Assembly: GCF_031178445.1 (NCBI RefSeq)
Contig: NZ_JAPSIY010000006.1
Coordinates: forward strand, 171,348-235,347
Source of the DNA: Microbacterium sp.
Lineage (GTDB): Bacteria > Actinomycetota > Actinomycetes > Actinomycetales > Microbacteriaceae
DNA length: 64,000 nt
Reading direction: 5' to 3'
Both the position numbers and the translations under genes were made by a program. The notes under the pieces are model-generated. The model worked only from the letters and a program-made list of their open reading frames with translations, searched no databases and was not told the origin of the DNA. Of this stretch, positions 31,213 to 39,291 are shown piece by piece. Each line of letters begins with the position of its first letter. Position 1 is the first letter of the stretch.

Positions 31213-33171
31213 ATGAGCAGCGGATTCGATCCCCTCCGTCCGCGAGAGCTGGACCTACCGACAGACGTGCCGCTGCGCTCGGACGGTGCTCTCATCGATG
31301 TCACCTCCGGCGAGGCCGCCCTGACGATGGACGACGGCAAGATCTTCGCCGCCCCGTCCGACCCGGCGCAGCTGGGCGACTGGCGGGCACAGCTGGTGTC
31401 GTGGCGCGAAGGGGCACGTGCCAGGCACGGCGTCCCCCGTCGTTACGACGAGCCGGCGTCGTCGTGGGCCGCCCGGTGCTTCACGGTCGCTCAGGTGTGG
31501 CTCTGGGACGAGCTGTTCTTCGACTTCGATGCGCAGCGATTCACGCCCGAGCGGTTCCTCGCCGATGCACGAGAGCGCTTCGGCGGGCTCGACGGCATCG
31601 TGCTGTGGCACGCTTACCCGATCATCGGTATCGACGACCGCAACCAGTGGGATTTCTACGAGGTCCCCGGCCTGGTGGAGGCGGCCGCAGCGTTGCGGGA
31701 GACGGGCGTCGCGGTCTTCATCGACTACAACCCGTGGGACACGGGCACACGACGTGCAGGGGATGACGCGACCGAGCTGGCAGCCACGGTGCGCCGGCTC
31801 GGTGCAGACGGGATCTTCCTCGACACGCTCAAGAAGGCCGACCCCGAGATGGTCGCGGCTCTGGACGCCGCGCGGCCGGGCATCGGGCTGGAAGGCGAGT
31901 CGAAGCTGGCGACCGAGCGCATCGCCGATCACGCGCTCTCTTGGGCGCAGTGGTTCGCCGAGTCCGAGGTGCCAGGGGTGCTGCGTGCGCACTGGTTCGA
32001 GCGTCGACACATGCAGCACCACATCCGCCGCTGGCACCGCGACCACTCCGAAGAGCTGCGCTCCGCCTGGCTCAACGGCGTCGGCATGATGGTGTGGGAG
32101 GTCGTCTTCGGAGTGTGGGTCGGCTGGAACGACCGCGACTCCGCGACGCTGCGCCGGATGCTGCCCGTGCAGCGCGGCCTGCACACGTGGCTCGTCGAAG
32201 GAGAGTGGATCCCGCTCGCGGTGCATGAGGCGCCGGTGTTCGGCTCGACCTTCACGCACGACGGATCCACTCTGCTCCTGCTGGCCAACACCTCCGACGT
32301 CGACGTCGCGTACCAGCCGGAGGGTGCAGGCTGGCAGCCGCTGCACGCCGGCGACAGTACGGGCACCGTCACCGTGCCCGCCCGCGGAATCGCCGCGGCC
32401 ATGCGGGTCACCGGCACGGAACCCGCCGAGCTGGATGCTGTGCGGGCGGCGCTGGCCGCGGAGACGCCGGTGAGGGACGCATCCTTCCCGCACCGGCGCG
32501 CTCGCCGGCTCGCGCCGCGAGTCGACGCCCGCTCGCCGCTCGCCGACGAGGTCATCCGCGCCCGCGCCGCCGAGCGCACTGTCACCGTCCCGTCCGGCGA
32601 GCACGTGCTCACGGTGCGCTACCGCGCCCGGGAGACCGGCATGTACGAGGGTGCGCCGTACGTCGACGAGTGGAAGCCCCTCCCTCCCCGCCTGCACGAT
32701 CAGCGGACGCTCGAGCGCGTGGTGGACATCTCCCGAGCCGTGCGCGTCGCCGCCGCCGAGGTCAGTGAAGCCGACTACGCACTCTATCTCGACGCGATCG
32801 GCGAGCAGGCGGCATCCCGCGACCCCGAGACGCCGGCGACCCGCGTCACCCTCGCGCGCGCTCGCGAGTACGCGGCGTGGGTGGGCGGGCGGCTGCCGAG
32901 CGAGGACGAGTGGCAGCTCGCCGCCGTGCAGCCCGGCTTCCGCAGGCGCGCCCCCGAGGTATGGAACTGGACCGAGTCGGAGCATTCCGACGGACGAACC
33001 CGCTTCGTGATGCTCAAGGGCGGCAGCGCCCATGAGAGCGTGGGATCGGACTGGTACGTGGACGGCGGCGTGCGCGGGCCCGAGTTCGCCCTGAAGTTCC
33101 TGCTGCCAGGGCGCGGGATGGATGCCTCGCCATCCATCGGCTTCCGAGTGTGCTGGGAGGAGACCGAATGA
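31213..33171 (+). CDS. TIM-barrel glycoside hydrolase-like protein fused to an FGE/SUMF1-like domain
   Basis: A 652-residue cytoplasmic protein of two parts. Residues about 75-370 look like a glycosidase TIM barrel: IDYNPWDTGTRR, LGADGIFLDTLKKAD with a candidate nucleophile Asp, and GLEGESK with a possible acid. A beta-rich segment follows to about 440. Residues about 480-652 resemble the formylglycine-generating-enzyme fold (YAAWVGGRLPSEDEWQLAA; VWNWTESEH; FVMLKGGSAHE; IGFRVCWEE). The only cysteine in the latter part is the near-terminal one, so a copper-type formylglycine activity is unlikely and the domain may bind sugar. It starts 4 bp after the kinase gene and overlaps the CoA-transferase gene by 4 bp. 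Specific activity unknown. Confidence 0.68.
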   Translation: MSSGFDPLRPRELDLPTDVPLRSDGALIDVTSGEAALTMDDGKIFAAPSDPAQLGDWRAQLVSWREGARARHGVPRRYDEPASSWAARCFTVAQVWLWDELFFDFDAQRFTPERFLADARERFGGLDGIVLWHAYPIIGIDDRNQWDFYEVPGLVEAAAALRETGVAVFIDYNPWDTGTRRAGDDATELAATVRRLGADGIFLDTLKKADPEMVAALDAARPGIGLEGESKLATERIADHALSWAQWFAESEVPGVLRAHWFERRHMQHHIRRWHRDHSEELRSAWLNGVGMMVWEVVFGVWVGWNDRDSATLRRMLPVQRGLHTWLVEGEWIPLAVHEAPVFGSTFTHDGSTLLLLANTSDVDVAYQPEGAGWQPLHAGDSTGTVTVPARGIAAAMRVTGTEPAELDAVRAALAAETPVRDASFPHRRARRLAPRVDARSPLADEVIRARAAERTVTVPSGEHVLTVRYRARETGMYEGAPYVDEWKPLPPRLHDQRTLERVVDISRAVRVAAAEVSEADYALYLDAIGEQAASRDPETPATRVTLARAREYAAWVGGRLPSEDEWQLAAVQPGFRRRAPEVWNWTESEHSDGRTRFVMLKGGSAHESVGSDWYVDGGVRGPEFALKFLLPGRGMDASPSIGFRVCWEETE

Positions 33172-34358
33172 CGACGCCGCTGACAGGCCTTCGCGTGGTG
33201 GACGCATCCACTCTGTTCGCCGGCCCCATGGCGGCCATGCACCTTGGCGACATGGGCGCCGAGGTGATCAAGGTCGAGCACCCCACGAGGCCCGACCCTG
33301 CGCGCGGTCATGGCCCGAGCAAAGACGGACAGAACCTGTGGTGGAAGACCCTCGGTCGCAACAAGCGCACCGTGGCGATCGACCTGCACACCGAAGGAGG
33401 CCGCGACGCGTTCCTGCGCCTGGCGCGCACCGCCGACGTGGTGATCGAGAACTTCCGTCCCGGCACGCTCGAGCGCTGGGGCCTCGGCTATGAGACGCTC
33501 TCGGCGCAGAACCCGGGCCTCGTGCTCGCGCGGGTGACCGGATTCGGGCAGATCGGCCCGTATCGCAGCCGCCCCGGTTTCGGCACCCTGGCGGAGGCGA
33601 TGAGCGGGTTCGCGGCTTCGACAGGCGAACCGGACGGGGCGCCCACTTTGCCGCCGTTCGGGTTGGCCGACGGCATAGCCTCGCTCGCGACGGCGTACGC
33701 GATCATGGTCGCGCTGCACTCGCGCGCCGCATCGGGCGAAGGACAGGTCGTCGACGTGGCGATCATCGAGCCGATCCTCGCGATGCTCGGCCCGCAGATC
33801 ACCCGGTGGGACCAGCTGCAGACCGCGCAGCCGCGTACCGGCAATCGCTCGGCGAACAACTCACCGCGCAATGCCTATCGCACCGCAGACGGATCGTGGG
33901 TGGCCGTCTCCGCGAGCGCGCTTTCGATCGCCGAACGCGTCGTGACGCTGGTGGGGCGCCCCGATCTGGCGGATGAGCCGTGGTTCGCCACCGGTTCCTC
34001 GCGCGCCGAACACGCCGACGAGATCGACGAGGCCGTCGGAGCCTGGATAGCAGAACACTCCCGCGACGAGGTGATCGCCGCGTTCGAGGAGGCGCAGGCC
34101 GCCGTCGCACCGGTGTACGAGCCGGCCGACATCGTCGCAGACCCGCAGTTCAATGCACTCGGCACCATCCATCGGATCCACGACGAGGACCTGGGCGACA
34201 TCGCGATGCAGGGACCGCTGTTCCGCCTCTCCCGCGAGGATTCGACGATCGCCTTCACCGGGCGCGCGCACGGGGCCGACACCGACGATGTTCTCACCGA
34301 GCTCGGCTTCGGGCATGACGACATCACGCGGCTGCGAGCGGAGGGATCAGTGGCATGA
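33168..34358 (+). CDS. CaiB/BaiF class III CoA-transferase
   Basis: A 396-residue family III CoA-transferase that moves CoA between carboxylic acids. LRVVDASTLFAGPMAAMHLGDMGAEVIKVE is the family N-terminus (seen in segments), and FGLADGIASLATA contains Asp168, at the position of the catalytic aspartate of formyl-CoA transferase. NRSANNSPRNAYRTADGSWV is a further family block. The ATG at 33168 overlaps the previous stop. Followed with a 4-bp overlap by an HpcH/CitE-like lyase: this pair fits activation of a hydroxy acid to its CoA thioester and then aldol cleavage, as for malyl- or citramalyl-CoA. The actual acid is unknown. Confidence 0.92.
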   Translation: MTTPLTGLRVVDASTLFAGPMAAMHLGDMGAEVIKVEHPTRPDPARGHGPSKDGQNLWWKTLGRNKRTVAIDLHTEGGRDAFLRLARTADVVIENFRPGTLERWGLGYETLSAQNPGLVLARVTGFGQIGPYRSRPGFGTLAEAMSGFAASTGEPDGAPTLPPFGLADGIASLATAYAIMVALHSRAASGEGQVVDVAIIEPILAMLGPQITRWDQLQTAQPRTGNRSANNSPRNAYRTADGSWVAVSASALSIAERVVTLVGRPDLADEPWFATGSSRAEHADEIDEAVGAWIAEHSRDEVIAAFEEAQAAVAPVYEPADIVADPQFNALGTIHRIHDEDLGDIAMQGPLFRLSREDSTIAFTGRAHGADTDDVLTELGFGHDDITRLRAEGSVA

Positions 34359-35206
34359 GCGATCGTCTCGCCATGGTGGCGCTGTACGCGCCGGCGGACC
34401 GCCCTGATCGGTTCGGCAAGGCGCTCGATGCGGGTGCCGATGCGGTCATCGTCGACCTCGAAGACGCCGTGACGGCGTCACGCAAAGAGGAGGCTCGAGC
34501 GATGCTGGCGGCCTTCGCCGACGAATGGCGCACCGGTGGACGAGAGCGTGTCGCGGTGCAGGTGCGGGTGAATGCGATCGGGTCCCGCTGGCACGCCGAC
34601 GACGTGGCGGCGGTTGCGGCGCTCCCGACCGAGTTCGGCATCCGGCTTCCCAAGACGCAGTCGGCCGACGACGTGCGCGCCGTTCTGGCAGCGGCACCAG
34701 GACGCGGGGTGCATGCGCTGCTCGAGACGGCGCTCGCCGTGGAACGGGCCTTCGAGATCGCCTCCTCGGGGGTGGCGACGATCGCGTCGGGGGAGGCGGA
34801 TCTCCGCTCGGAACTGGGCGTCCCCGCCGGCGCCGCCGGCGAGCCCGGGCTGGCGTACTCGCGGGCCCGGGTGGTGAACGCGGCGGCGGCCGCCGGGCTG
34901 CCCTCTCCCCTCATGGCGGTGTGGGCCGATGTCGCCGACCTCGACGGGCTGGAACGGAGCTGCCGGGAGGGCAGGGCGCTGGGATATGCCGGGCGCACCG
35001 CGCTGCACCCGCGGCAGATCGAGGTCATCCGGCGGGTGTTCACCCCGGATGCGACCGCCGTCGAGCGCGCGCAGCGCATCCTCGAGCGGGTCGAAGCCGC
35101 CGCTGCAGAGGGCAACGGCGCCTTCGTCCTCGAGGACGGGACTTTCATCGATGTCGCGATGGTACGCGCAGCCGAGCGGATCATCGCCGCGGCGCACCGC
35201 GCGTAG
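34355..35206 (+). CDS. HpcH/HpaI aldolase / citrate-lyase beta-like (malyl/citramalyl-CoA lyase type)
   Basis: A 283-residue TIM-barrel lyase of the CitE-like group. The N-terminus ALYAPADRPDRFGKALDAG, then VIVDLEDAV, VRVNAIGSRWH with its Arg, ALLETALAVE with the metal-binding Glu, and SGEADLRSELG with the metal-binding Asp are all present. LGYAGRTALHPRQIEVI is the family C-terminal block. The domain predicts magnesium-dependent cleavage of a 3-hydroxyacyl-CoA, typically to acetyl-CoA plus a 2-oxo acid. It is the last gene of the operon that begins at 23499 and overlaps the CoA-transferase gene by 4 bp. Confidence 0.9.
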   Translation: MSDRLAMVALYAPADRPDRFGKALDAGADAVIVDLEDAVTASRKEEARAMLAAFADEWRTGGRERVAVQVRVNAIGSRWHADDVAAVAALPTEFGIRLPKTQSADDVRAVLAAAPGRGVHALLETALAVERAFEIASSGVATIASGEADLRSELGVPAGAAGEPGLAYSRARVVNAAAAAGLPSPLMAVWADVADLDGLERSCREGRALGYAGRTALHPRQIEVIRRVFTPDATAVERAQRILERVEAAAAEGNGAFVLEDGTFIDVAMVRAAERIIAAAHRA

Positions 35207-35254
35207 GGTCGCCGCGCGCACCACTCGCCATTCCAGGGGCTCTCCTGCGTGAGG

Positions 35255-35260
35255 GACAAT
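35255..35260 (+). promoter_or_regulatory. -10-like hexamer 6 nt before the VanY-like gene
   Basis: GACAAT, one base from TACAAT, followed by six bases and then the ATG at 35267. Fits the leaderless spacing seen elsewhere in the window. Confidence 0.4.
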
Positions 35261-35266
35261 GGGACC

Positions 35267-36193
35267 ATGAGCGCCACGCATTCCCGCCATGCGTCGCGTG
35301 CACCGCTCGCCGTCAAGGTCGCCCTGCCGATCGGCGTGCTGTTCACCGCTGTCGCGTCATTGGCGACGCTCGGCGACGTGTTTGCGACATCCTCTGCGTA
35401 TACCGAGCTGCCCGCTCCCGCCGCGGCGATGACCCTGCCTGTCGTGCAGGCCACCGGAGAGCGAGCCGCCGACCCGTGTGGCGAGGCCGAGGTGCGAGAC
35501 GCCCTGGCCGCGGGTGACGACGCGGCCGCTGTGGCGGCGTTCGGCGGCGGCGAGGAGTTCCGCGCAGCGGTCACGGCCGGTAACGCGCCGTGCATCTCGC
35601 TGCAGGACCCGAACCGCAGCTGGGTGGTCATCAACAAGCAGCGGCCACTGCGGCCGGAGACCTTCGAGCCGGGCGCGCTCACGCGCGTATCCCTGCAGTC
35701 GACCACACCCTCGAACCGTCTGCGGCCCGAGGCGGCGGAGGCGCTGGCGCGCATGGCGGCGGCGGCTCGCGACGCCGGTGTCGGCGTGATCGGCATCAAC
35801 AACGGCTACCGCTCCTTCGGTGTGCAGCAGCTCACGTACTCGTCGCATGTCCGCAGCCAGGGTCAGGAGAGGGCGGATGCCGGATCGGCGCGTCCTGGTT
35901 TCAGCGAACACCAGACCGGGTTCGCCATCGACGTGGTCGCCTGCGACTCGGGGTGCACGGGCATCGGCGCCTTCGGAGACACGGCGCAGGGGCGGTGGGT
36001 CGCCGAGCACGCCTGGGAGTACGGATTCATCGTCCGGTACGAGCACGGCGAGACGGGCACGACCGGCTACCTGCCCGAGCCCTGGCACCTTCGTTACATC
36101 GGCACCGACCTGGCGGCCGCTTACCACGACGGCGACTTCCGCACTCTCGAGGAGTTCTTCGCGCTGCCGGCGGCATCCGATTACGACTTCTGA
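35267..36193 (+). CDS. M15 D-alanyl-D-alanine carboxypeptidase, VanY-like, membrane-anchored or secreted
   Basis: A 308-residue protein with one hydrophobic segment near the N-terminus (APLAVKVALPIGVLFTAVAS) and the rest outside the cell. The peptidase M15B motifs are present: FSEHQTGFAIDVV supplies zinc-binding His and Asp, and EPWHLRYIG supplies the catalytic Glu and the third zinc-binding His. It would trim terminal D-alanine from cell-wall stem peptides. Residues about 60-165 are a spacer without assignment. An upstream GTG at 35249 is possible but less likely. It stands alone between the ribosyl operon and an acyl-CoA dehydrogenase. Confidence 0.9.
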   Translation: MSATHSRHASRAPLAVKVALPIGVLFTAVASLATLGDVFATSSAYTELPAPAAAMTLPVVQATGERAADPCGEAEVRDALAAGDDAAAVAAFGGGEEFRAAVTAGNAPCISLQDPNRSWVVINKQRPLRPETFEPGALTRVSLQSTTPSNRLRPEAAEALARMAAAARDAGVGVIGINNGYRSFGVQQLTYSSHVRSQGQERADAGSARPGFSEHQTGFAIDVVACDSGCTGIGAFGDTAQGRWVAEHAWEYGFIVRYEHGETGTTGYLPEPWHLRYIGTDLAAAYHDGDFRTLEEFFALPAASDYDF

Positions 36194-36263
36194 GGCGCGC
36201 CTGCGGCATCCCACAAAGAGGAAACGCGGTCTCATCGATCGTGGAACGCATTCCCACAACGCG

Positions 36264-36293
36264 CTGTCTCGCCGTACGCGGCATACGTAGAAT
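36264..36293 (+). promoter_or_regulatory. Putative promoter of the acyl-CoA dehydrogenase gene
   Basis: TAGAAT (36288-36293) is a good -10; CTGTCT 18 bp upstream is a weak -35. The implied leader is about 33 nt and contains the CGGAGGA ribosome site. Confidence 0.5.
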
Positions 36294-36332
36294 CCCGAGT
36301 GCGAAGACGCACGAGACACATCGGAGGATGCC

Positions 36333-37496
36333 ATGGAACGCGACATCTACGAAGAGGACCACGAAGCCTTCCGCGACCTGGTCAAGGACTTCGTCAAGCG
36401 CCACGTCACGAACGAGGCCATCGAGAAGTGGGATGCCGCAGGGGAGATCGATCGTGAGACGATGCTCGCGGCCGGCGAGGCCGGCCTGATCGGACTTTCG
36501 GTCCCCGAGGAGTTCGGCGGCGCCGGGATGTTGCAGGACTACCGCTTCCGCACGATCGTCATGGAGGAGGTCATCGCCGCCGGTGCAGGCTCGCTCGCCG
36601 GCGCCTTCGGCATCCAGGACGACCTGGCGGTGCCCTACCTGGTGCACATGGGCACGCAGGAGCAGAAGGCGAAGTGGCTGCCCCGCATGGCCAGCGGCGA
36701 GGTGCTCGGCGCACTCGCGATGACCGACCCCGGTGCCGGATCCGACCTCCGCGGCATCAAGACCAATGCGAAGAAGGTCGACGGCGGATACATCGTCAAC
36801 GGCGCGAAGACCTTCATCTCCTCCGGCACCACCGCCGACGTGGTGGTGACCTTCGTCAAGACCGGTGAGGGCAACCGGCCCGACGCCTTCAGCCTGCTCC
36901 TCATCGAGAAGGGCATGGAGGGCTTCGACCAGGGCAAGAAGCTGAACAAGATGGGCTTCCACGGCTGGGACACCGCCGAACTCAGCTTCTCCGATGTGTT
37001 CGTCCCCGACGAGAACCTCATCAGCGGCAAGGAGGGTCAGGGCTTCATCCAACTGATGATGAACCTGCCCCTGGAGCGGCTCTCGATCGGCGTCGCCGCC
37101 GCCGCCGCGGCACAGGCGGCCGTCGACTGGACCATCTCGTACACCAAGGAGCGCGAGGCGTTCGGCGAGCGGATCGCGGACTTCCAGAACACCCGGTTCC
37201 GCCTGGCCGACATGGTCACCACGACCGAGGCCATGTGGGCCTACATCGACCGTGCGCTGCTCGCATACAAGGACGGGAGGCTATCGGCCGAGGATGCGGC
37301 GAAGGTGAAGTTCTGGGCGACCGAGCGCGAGTGGGAGGTGCTCGACACCGGAGTGCAGCTGCACGGCGGCTACGGCTACATCATGGAGTACCCGATCGCG
37401 CGCGCGTTCACCGACGCCCGCGTGCACCGCATCTACGGCGGCACCAACGAGATCATGCGTGATCTGGTCGGCCGTCAGATCGCAGGCAAGCGCTGA
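36333..37496 (+). CDS. Acyl-CoA dehydrogenase
   Basis: A 387-residue FAD-dependent enzyme of fatty acid or branched-chain acid oxidation. LGALAMTDPGAGSDLRGIKT is the flavin and substrate-contacting motif (shown in part), QGFIQLMMNLPLERLSI and QLHGGYGYIMEYPIAR are the C-terminal helical-domain signatures, and RIYGGTNEIMRDLVGR closes the fold. In the last helix the expected catalytic Glu lies within QLHGGYGYIMEYPIAR. ATG at 36333 has GGAGGA upstream. Single-gene unit ended by a strong hairpin. The chain-length specificity cannot be inferred. Confidence 0.93.
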   Translation: MERDIYEEDHEAFRDLVKDFVKRHVTNEAIEKWDAAGEIDRETMLAAGEAGLIGLSVPEEFGGAGMLQDYRFRTIVMEEVIAAGAGSLAGAFGIQDDLAVPYLVHMGTQEQKAKWLPRMASGEVLGALAMTDPGAGSDLRGIKTNAKKVDGGYIVNGAKTFISSGTTADVVVTFVKTGEGNRPDAFSLLLIEKGMEGFDQGKKLNKMGFHGWDTAELSFSDVFVPDENLISGKEGQGFIQLMMNLPLERLSIGVAAAAAAQAAVDWTISYTKEREAFGERIADFQNTRFRLADMVTTTEAMWAYIDRALLAYKDGRLSAEDAAKVKFWATEREWEVLDTGVQLHGGYGYIMEYPIARAFTDARVHRIYGGTNEIMRDLVGRQIAGKR

Positions 37497-37501
37497 CACG
37501 T

Positions 37502-37535
37502 GAACGGCCGCCCGGGTGCACCCGGGCGGCCGTTC
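37502..37535. terminator. Perfect 34-bp palindromic terminator hairpin
   Basis: A 15-bp perfect GC-rich stem (37502-37516 with 37521-37535) with a TGCA loop, between the acyl-CoA dehydrogenase and the convergent small secreted protein. No U-tract; likely bidirectional. Confidence 0.75.
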
Positions 37536-37549
37536 CTGCGTCCCCCTGC

Positions 37550-37966
37550 CTACCGTGTGAGCGCCTCCATGTAGATCGCGATGAGCTGATCCATGTACGA
37601 GGCGAAGAAGCTGTCGACGCCCTTGGCGTCGGTGATCAGCCTGTCAGGGACATTGCCCTTCGGGATCGTGAACTTTCCGAAGATCGCGAAGCTGTCGGGC
37701 AGGCCCTTCGCCTGCGCCTCGGAGAGCGCCCACTGCATCTGCGCCTCGGAGAGCGCCGGTGCCCCCAGCATCTCCGGCGCCTCAGCGAAGAGGTCGGTGA
37801 GCGTCAGATGAAACCAGTTGCCCGAGTGTGAAGCGCCCGCCGTGCCCTGTGCGGAGCGTTTGACGATGTAGCACTCGTGAGCGAACGCCGCTCCCGAGCC
37901 GGCGAACACGAGTCCCGCCGATAGCACGGCCGCGGCTGCGGCCGTCGTTATGGACCTGCGAGTCAT
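37550..37966 (-). CDS. Small secreted protein of unknown function
   Basis: A 138-residue protein with a clear Sec signal peptide (TRRSITTAAAAAVLSAGLVF, cleaved after AAFA). The mature part starts HECYIVKRSAQGTAGASHSGN and contains one cysteine and several histidines close to its N-terminus, which could bind a metal. SEAQMQWALSEAQAKG suggests an amphipathic helix. I do not recognise the family. The start at 37966 was chosen because it has GGGACAGG upstream and gives a complete signal peptide; the frame extends to 38017 without signal features. It is convergent with the acyl-CoA dehydrogenase and divergent from an AraC-type regulator, 171 bp apart. Confidence 0.7.
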   Translation of the reverse strand: MTRRSITTAAAAAVLSAGLVFAGSGAAFAHECYIVKRSAQGTAGASHSGNWFHLTLTDLFAEAPEMLGAPALSEAQMQWALSEAQAKGLPDSFAIFGKFTIPKGNVPDRLITDAKGVDSFFASYMDQLIAIYMEALTR

Positions 37967-38125
37967 GAACCTGTCCCCATTCTCCCGGGCTGCGCCCCGG
38001 GCACTTTCCGGTGTCATACGGCGGAGATCCCGCCGTGGGCCAGCATCCTGGCTTCGCGGCCCGCTTCATAGGACTCACGCGCACTCGTCGTGTACGAGCG
38101 CACACAGTCGCTGCGATGCCGGGCG

Positions 38126-38131
38126 TAAGAT
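38126..38131 (+). promoter_or_regulatory. -10 box of a leaderless promoter (AraC-type regulator)
   Basis: TAAGAT, six bases, then the ATG at 38138. No ribosome site. The remainder of the 171-bp gap upstream shows no other recognisable element. Confidence 0.55.
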
Positions 38132-38137
38132 GTGCGC

Positions 38138-39109
38138 ATGCTGGGGGCAGCCGACCGCTCGTACACGACAGCCGGGTACCGTGAGGAGCAGCAGTTCGAT
38201 GCGTGGCGGGCGATCGTCGCTGATGCGTTCGCGCCTGTCGAACTGGACAGCGGCGTCGCCGACGCGGAGAGCGGCTTCGCAGCCGACTGTCATGTGCGCG
38301 GTGTGGGAGACATCGGCGTCGCGTGGTTGCGCTCGGGCTCGCAGCAGGTGCGTCGCACCGCGCCGCAGATCTCTTCCGCCCCCTGCGGCGTGTACTTTCT
38401 CAACTTCGTGCTCGACAGTCCGACCACGGTGCACCAGGACGGACGCACAGCTCACCTGCGTCCTGGCGACTTCGCCGTCGTCGACGGTGATCGGCCGTTC
38501 GAGCTCGATTACGCGGGCGACTTCGAGCAGATCTCGCTGACGATCCCCAAGGCAGTGCTCGATCCGTCGCTCGTCGATGCCCGGTGCGCCACCGCCCTCG
38601 CGGTTCCCGGTGACCGCGGTATCGGAGCGATCGCCGCCGCGGCGTTCGCCGGACTCGCGCTGCATGCCGCTCCGATCCGCGGCCGGGCGGCCGGCTCCGT
38701 GGCCGTCCACGTGGTCGGGCTGCTCGCAGCCGCGCTCGAAGCGAGCATGCCGGTGCCGGCTGACCGCCGCACGGCGCTGTTCCGCGCAGTATTGGAGGAC
38801 ATCGAGTCGCACTACGGCGACACGGAACTCACCTTGAGGCACGTGGCCAGGCGCGTCGCCATCTCACCCAGTTACCTCACGAAGCTCTTCGCAGAGAACC
38901 GGACGAGCTTCGGGCGCTGGCTGCTGAGCCGCAGGCTTGATCATGCGTGGATCGCGCTCGCTCAGGCGCCGTGGGACGGCAGCATCGCCGACGTCGCGAT
39001 GCAGTGCGGGTTCCATGACGCGGGATACTTCGCCCGCGCGTTCCGGCTGCGATTCGGGATCACCCCCAGCGAGCGCAGGCGCAGCTCAGCGCCCGCCGCT
39101 TCGGGGTGA
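38138..39109 (+). CDS. AraC-family regulator with AraC-binding-like (FeaR/NahR-type) domain
   Basis: A 323-residue regulator. Residues about 15-180 resemble the AraC-binding-like domain (FDAWRAIVADAFAPVEL; LRPGDFAVVDGDRPFELDY), and residues about 220-320 are the two helix-turn-helix AraC DNA-binding domain (LTLRHVARRVAISPSYLTKLF and IADVAMQCGFHDAGYFARAF, in segments). The domain pair is common in regulators of aromatic or amine catabolism, but the target genes here are not obvious. The ATG at 38138 is favoured over the GTG two codons earlier because it is exactly 6 nt after TAAGAT. Confidence 0.88.
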   Translation: MLGAADRSYTTAGYREEQQFDAWRAIVADAFAPVELDSGVADAESGFAADCHVRGVGDIGVAWLRSGSQQVRRTAPQISSAPCGVYFLNFVLDSPTTVHQDGRTAHLRPGDFAVVDGDRPFELDYAGDFEQISLTIPKAVLDPSLVDARCATALAVPGDRGIGAIAAAAFAGLALHAAPIRGRAAGSVAVHVVGLLAAALEASMPVPADRRTALFRAVLEDIESHYGDTELTLRHVARRVAISPSYLTKLFAENRTSFGRWLLSRRLDHAWIALAQAPWDGSIADVAMQCGFHDAGYFARAFRLRFGITPSERRRSSAPAASG

Positions 39110-39291
39110 GAGCGCGATTCCGCACTGCGCTGTCGGCCGGGGCTGCCGAGCCGCTCGCCGGTGTGTCCTCGTCTGCCGTGCCGTGCCGTCCCGATCGCAG
39201 GGTGAAAGCGGGGTGAAATCCTCACACGGGTTTCTCAGACTCGATTACGAATGGTTCTGAGTGTTTTAGTCCTGAGTGGGGGAGAGAACTC

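Noticed and set aside
31213..33171. Active formylglycine-generating enzyme
   Set aside because: The FGE-like domain lacks the needed cysteine pair, and no sulfatase gene is nearby.
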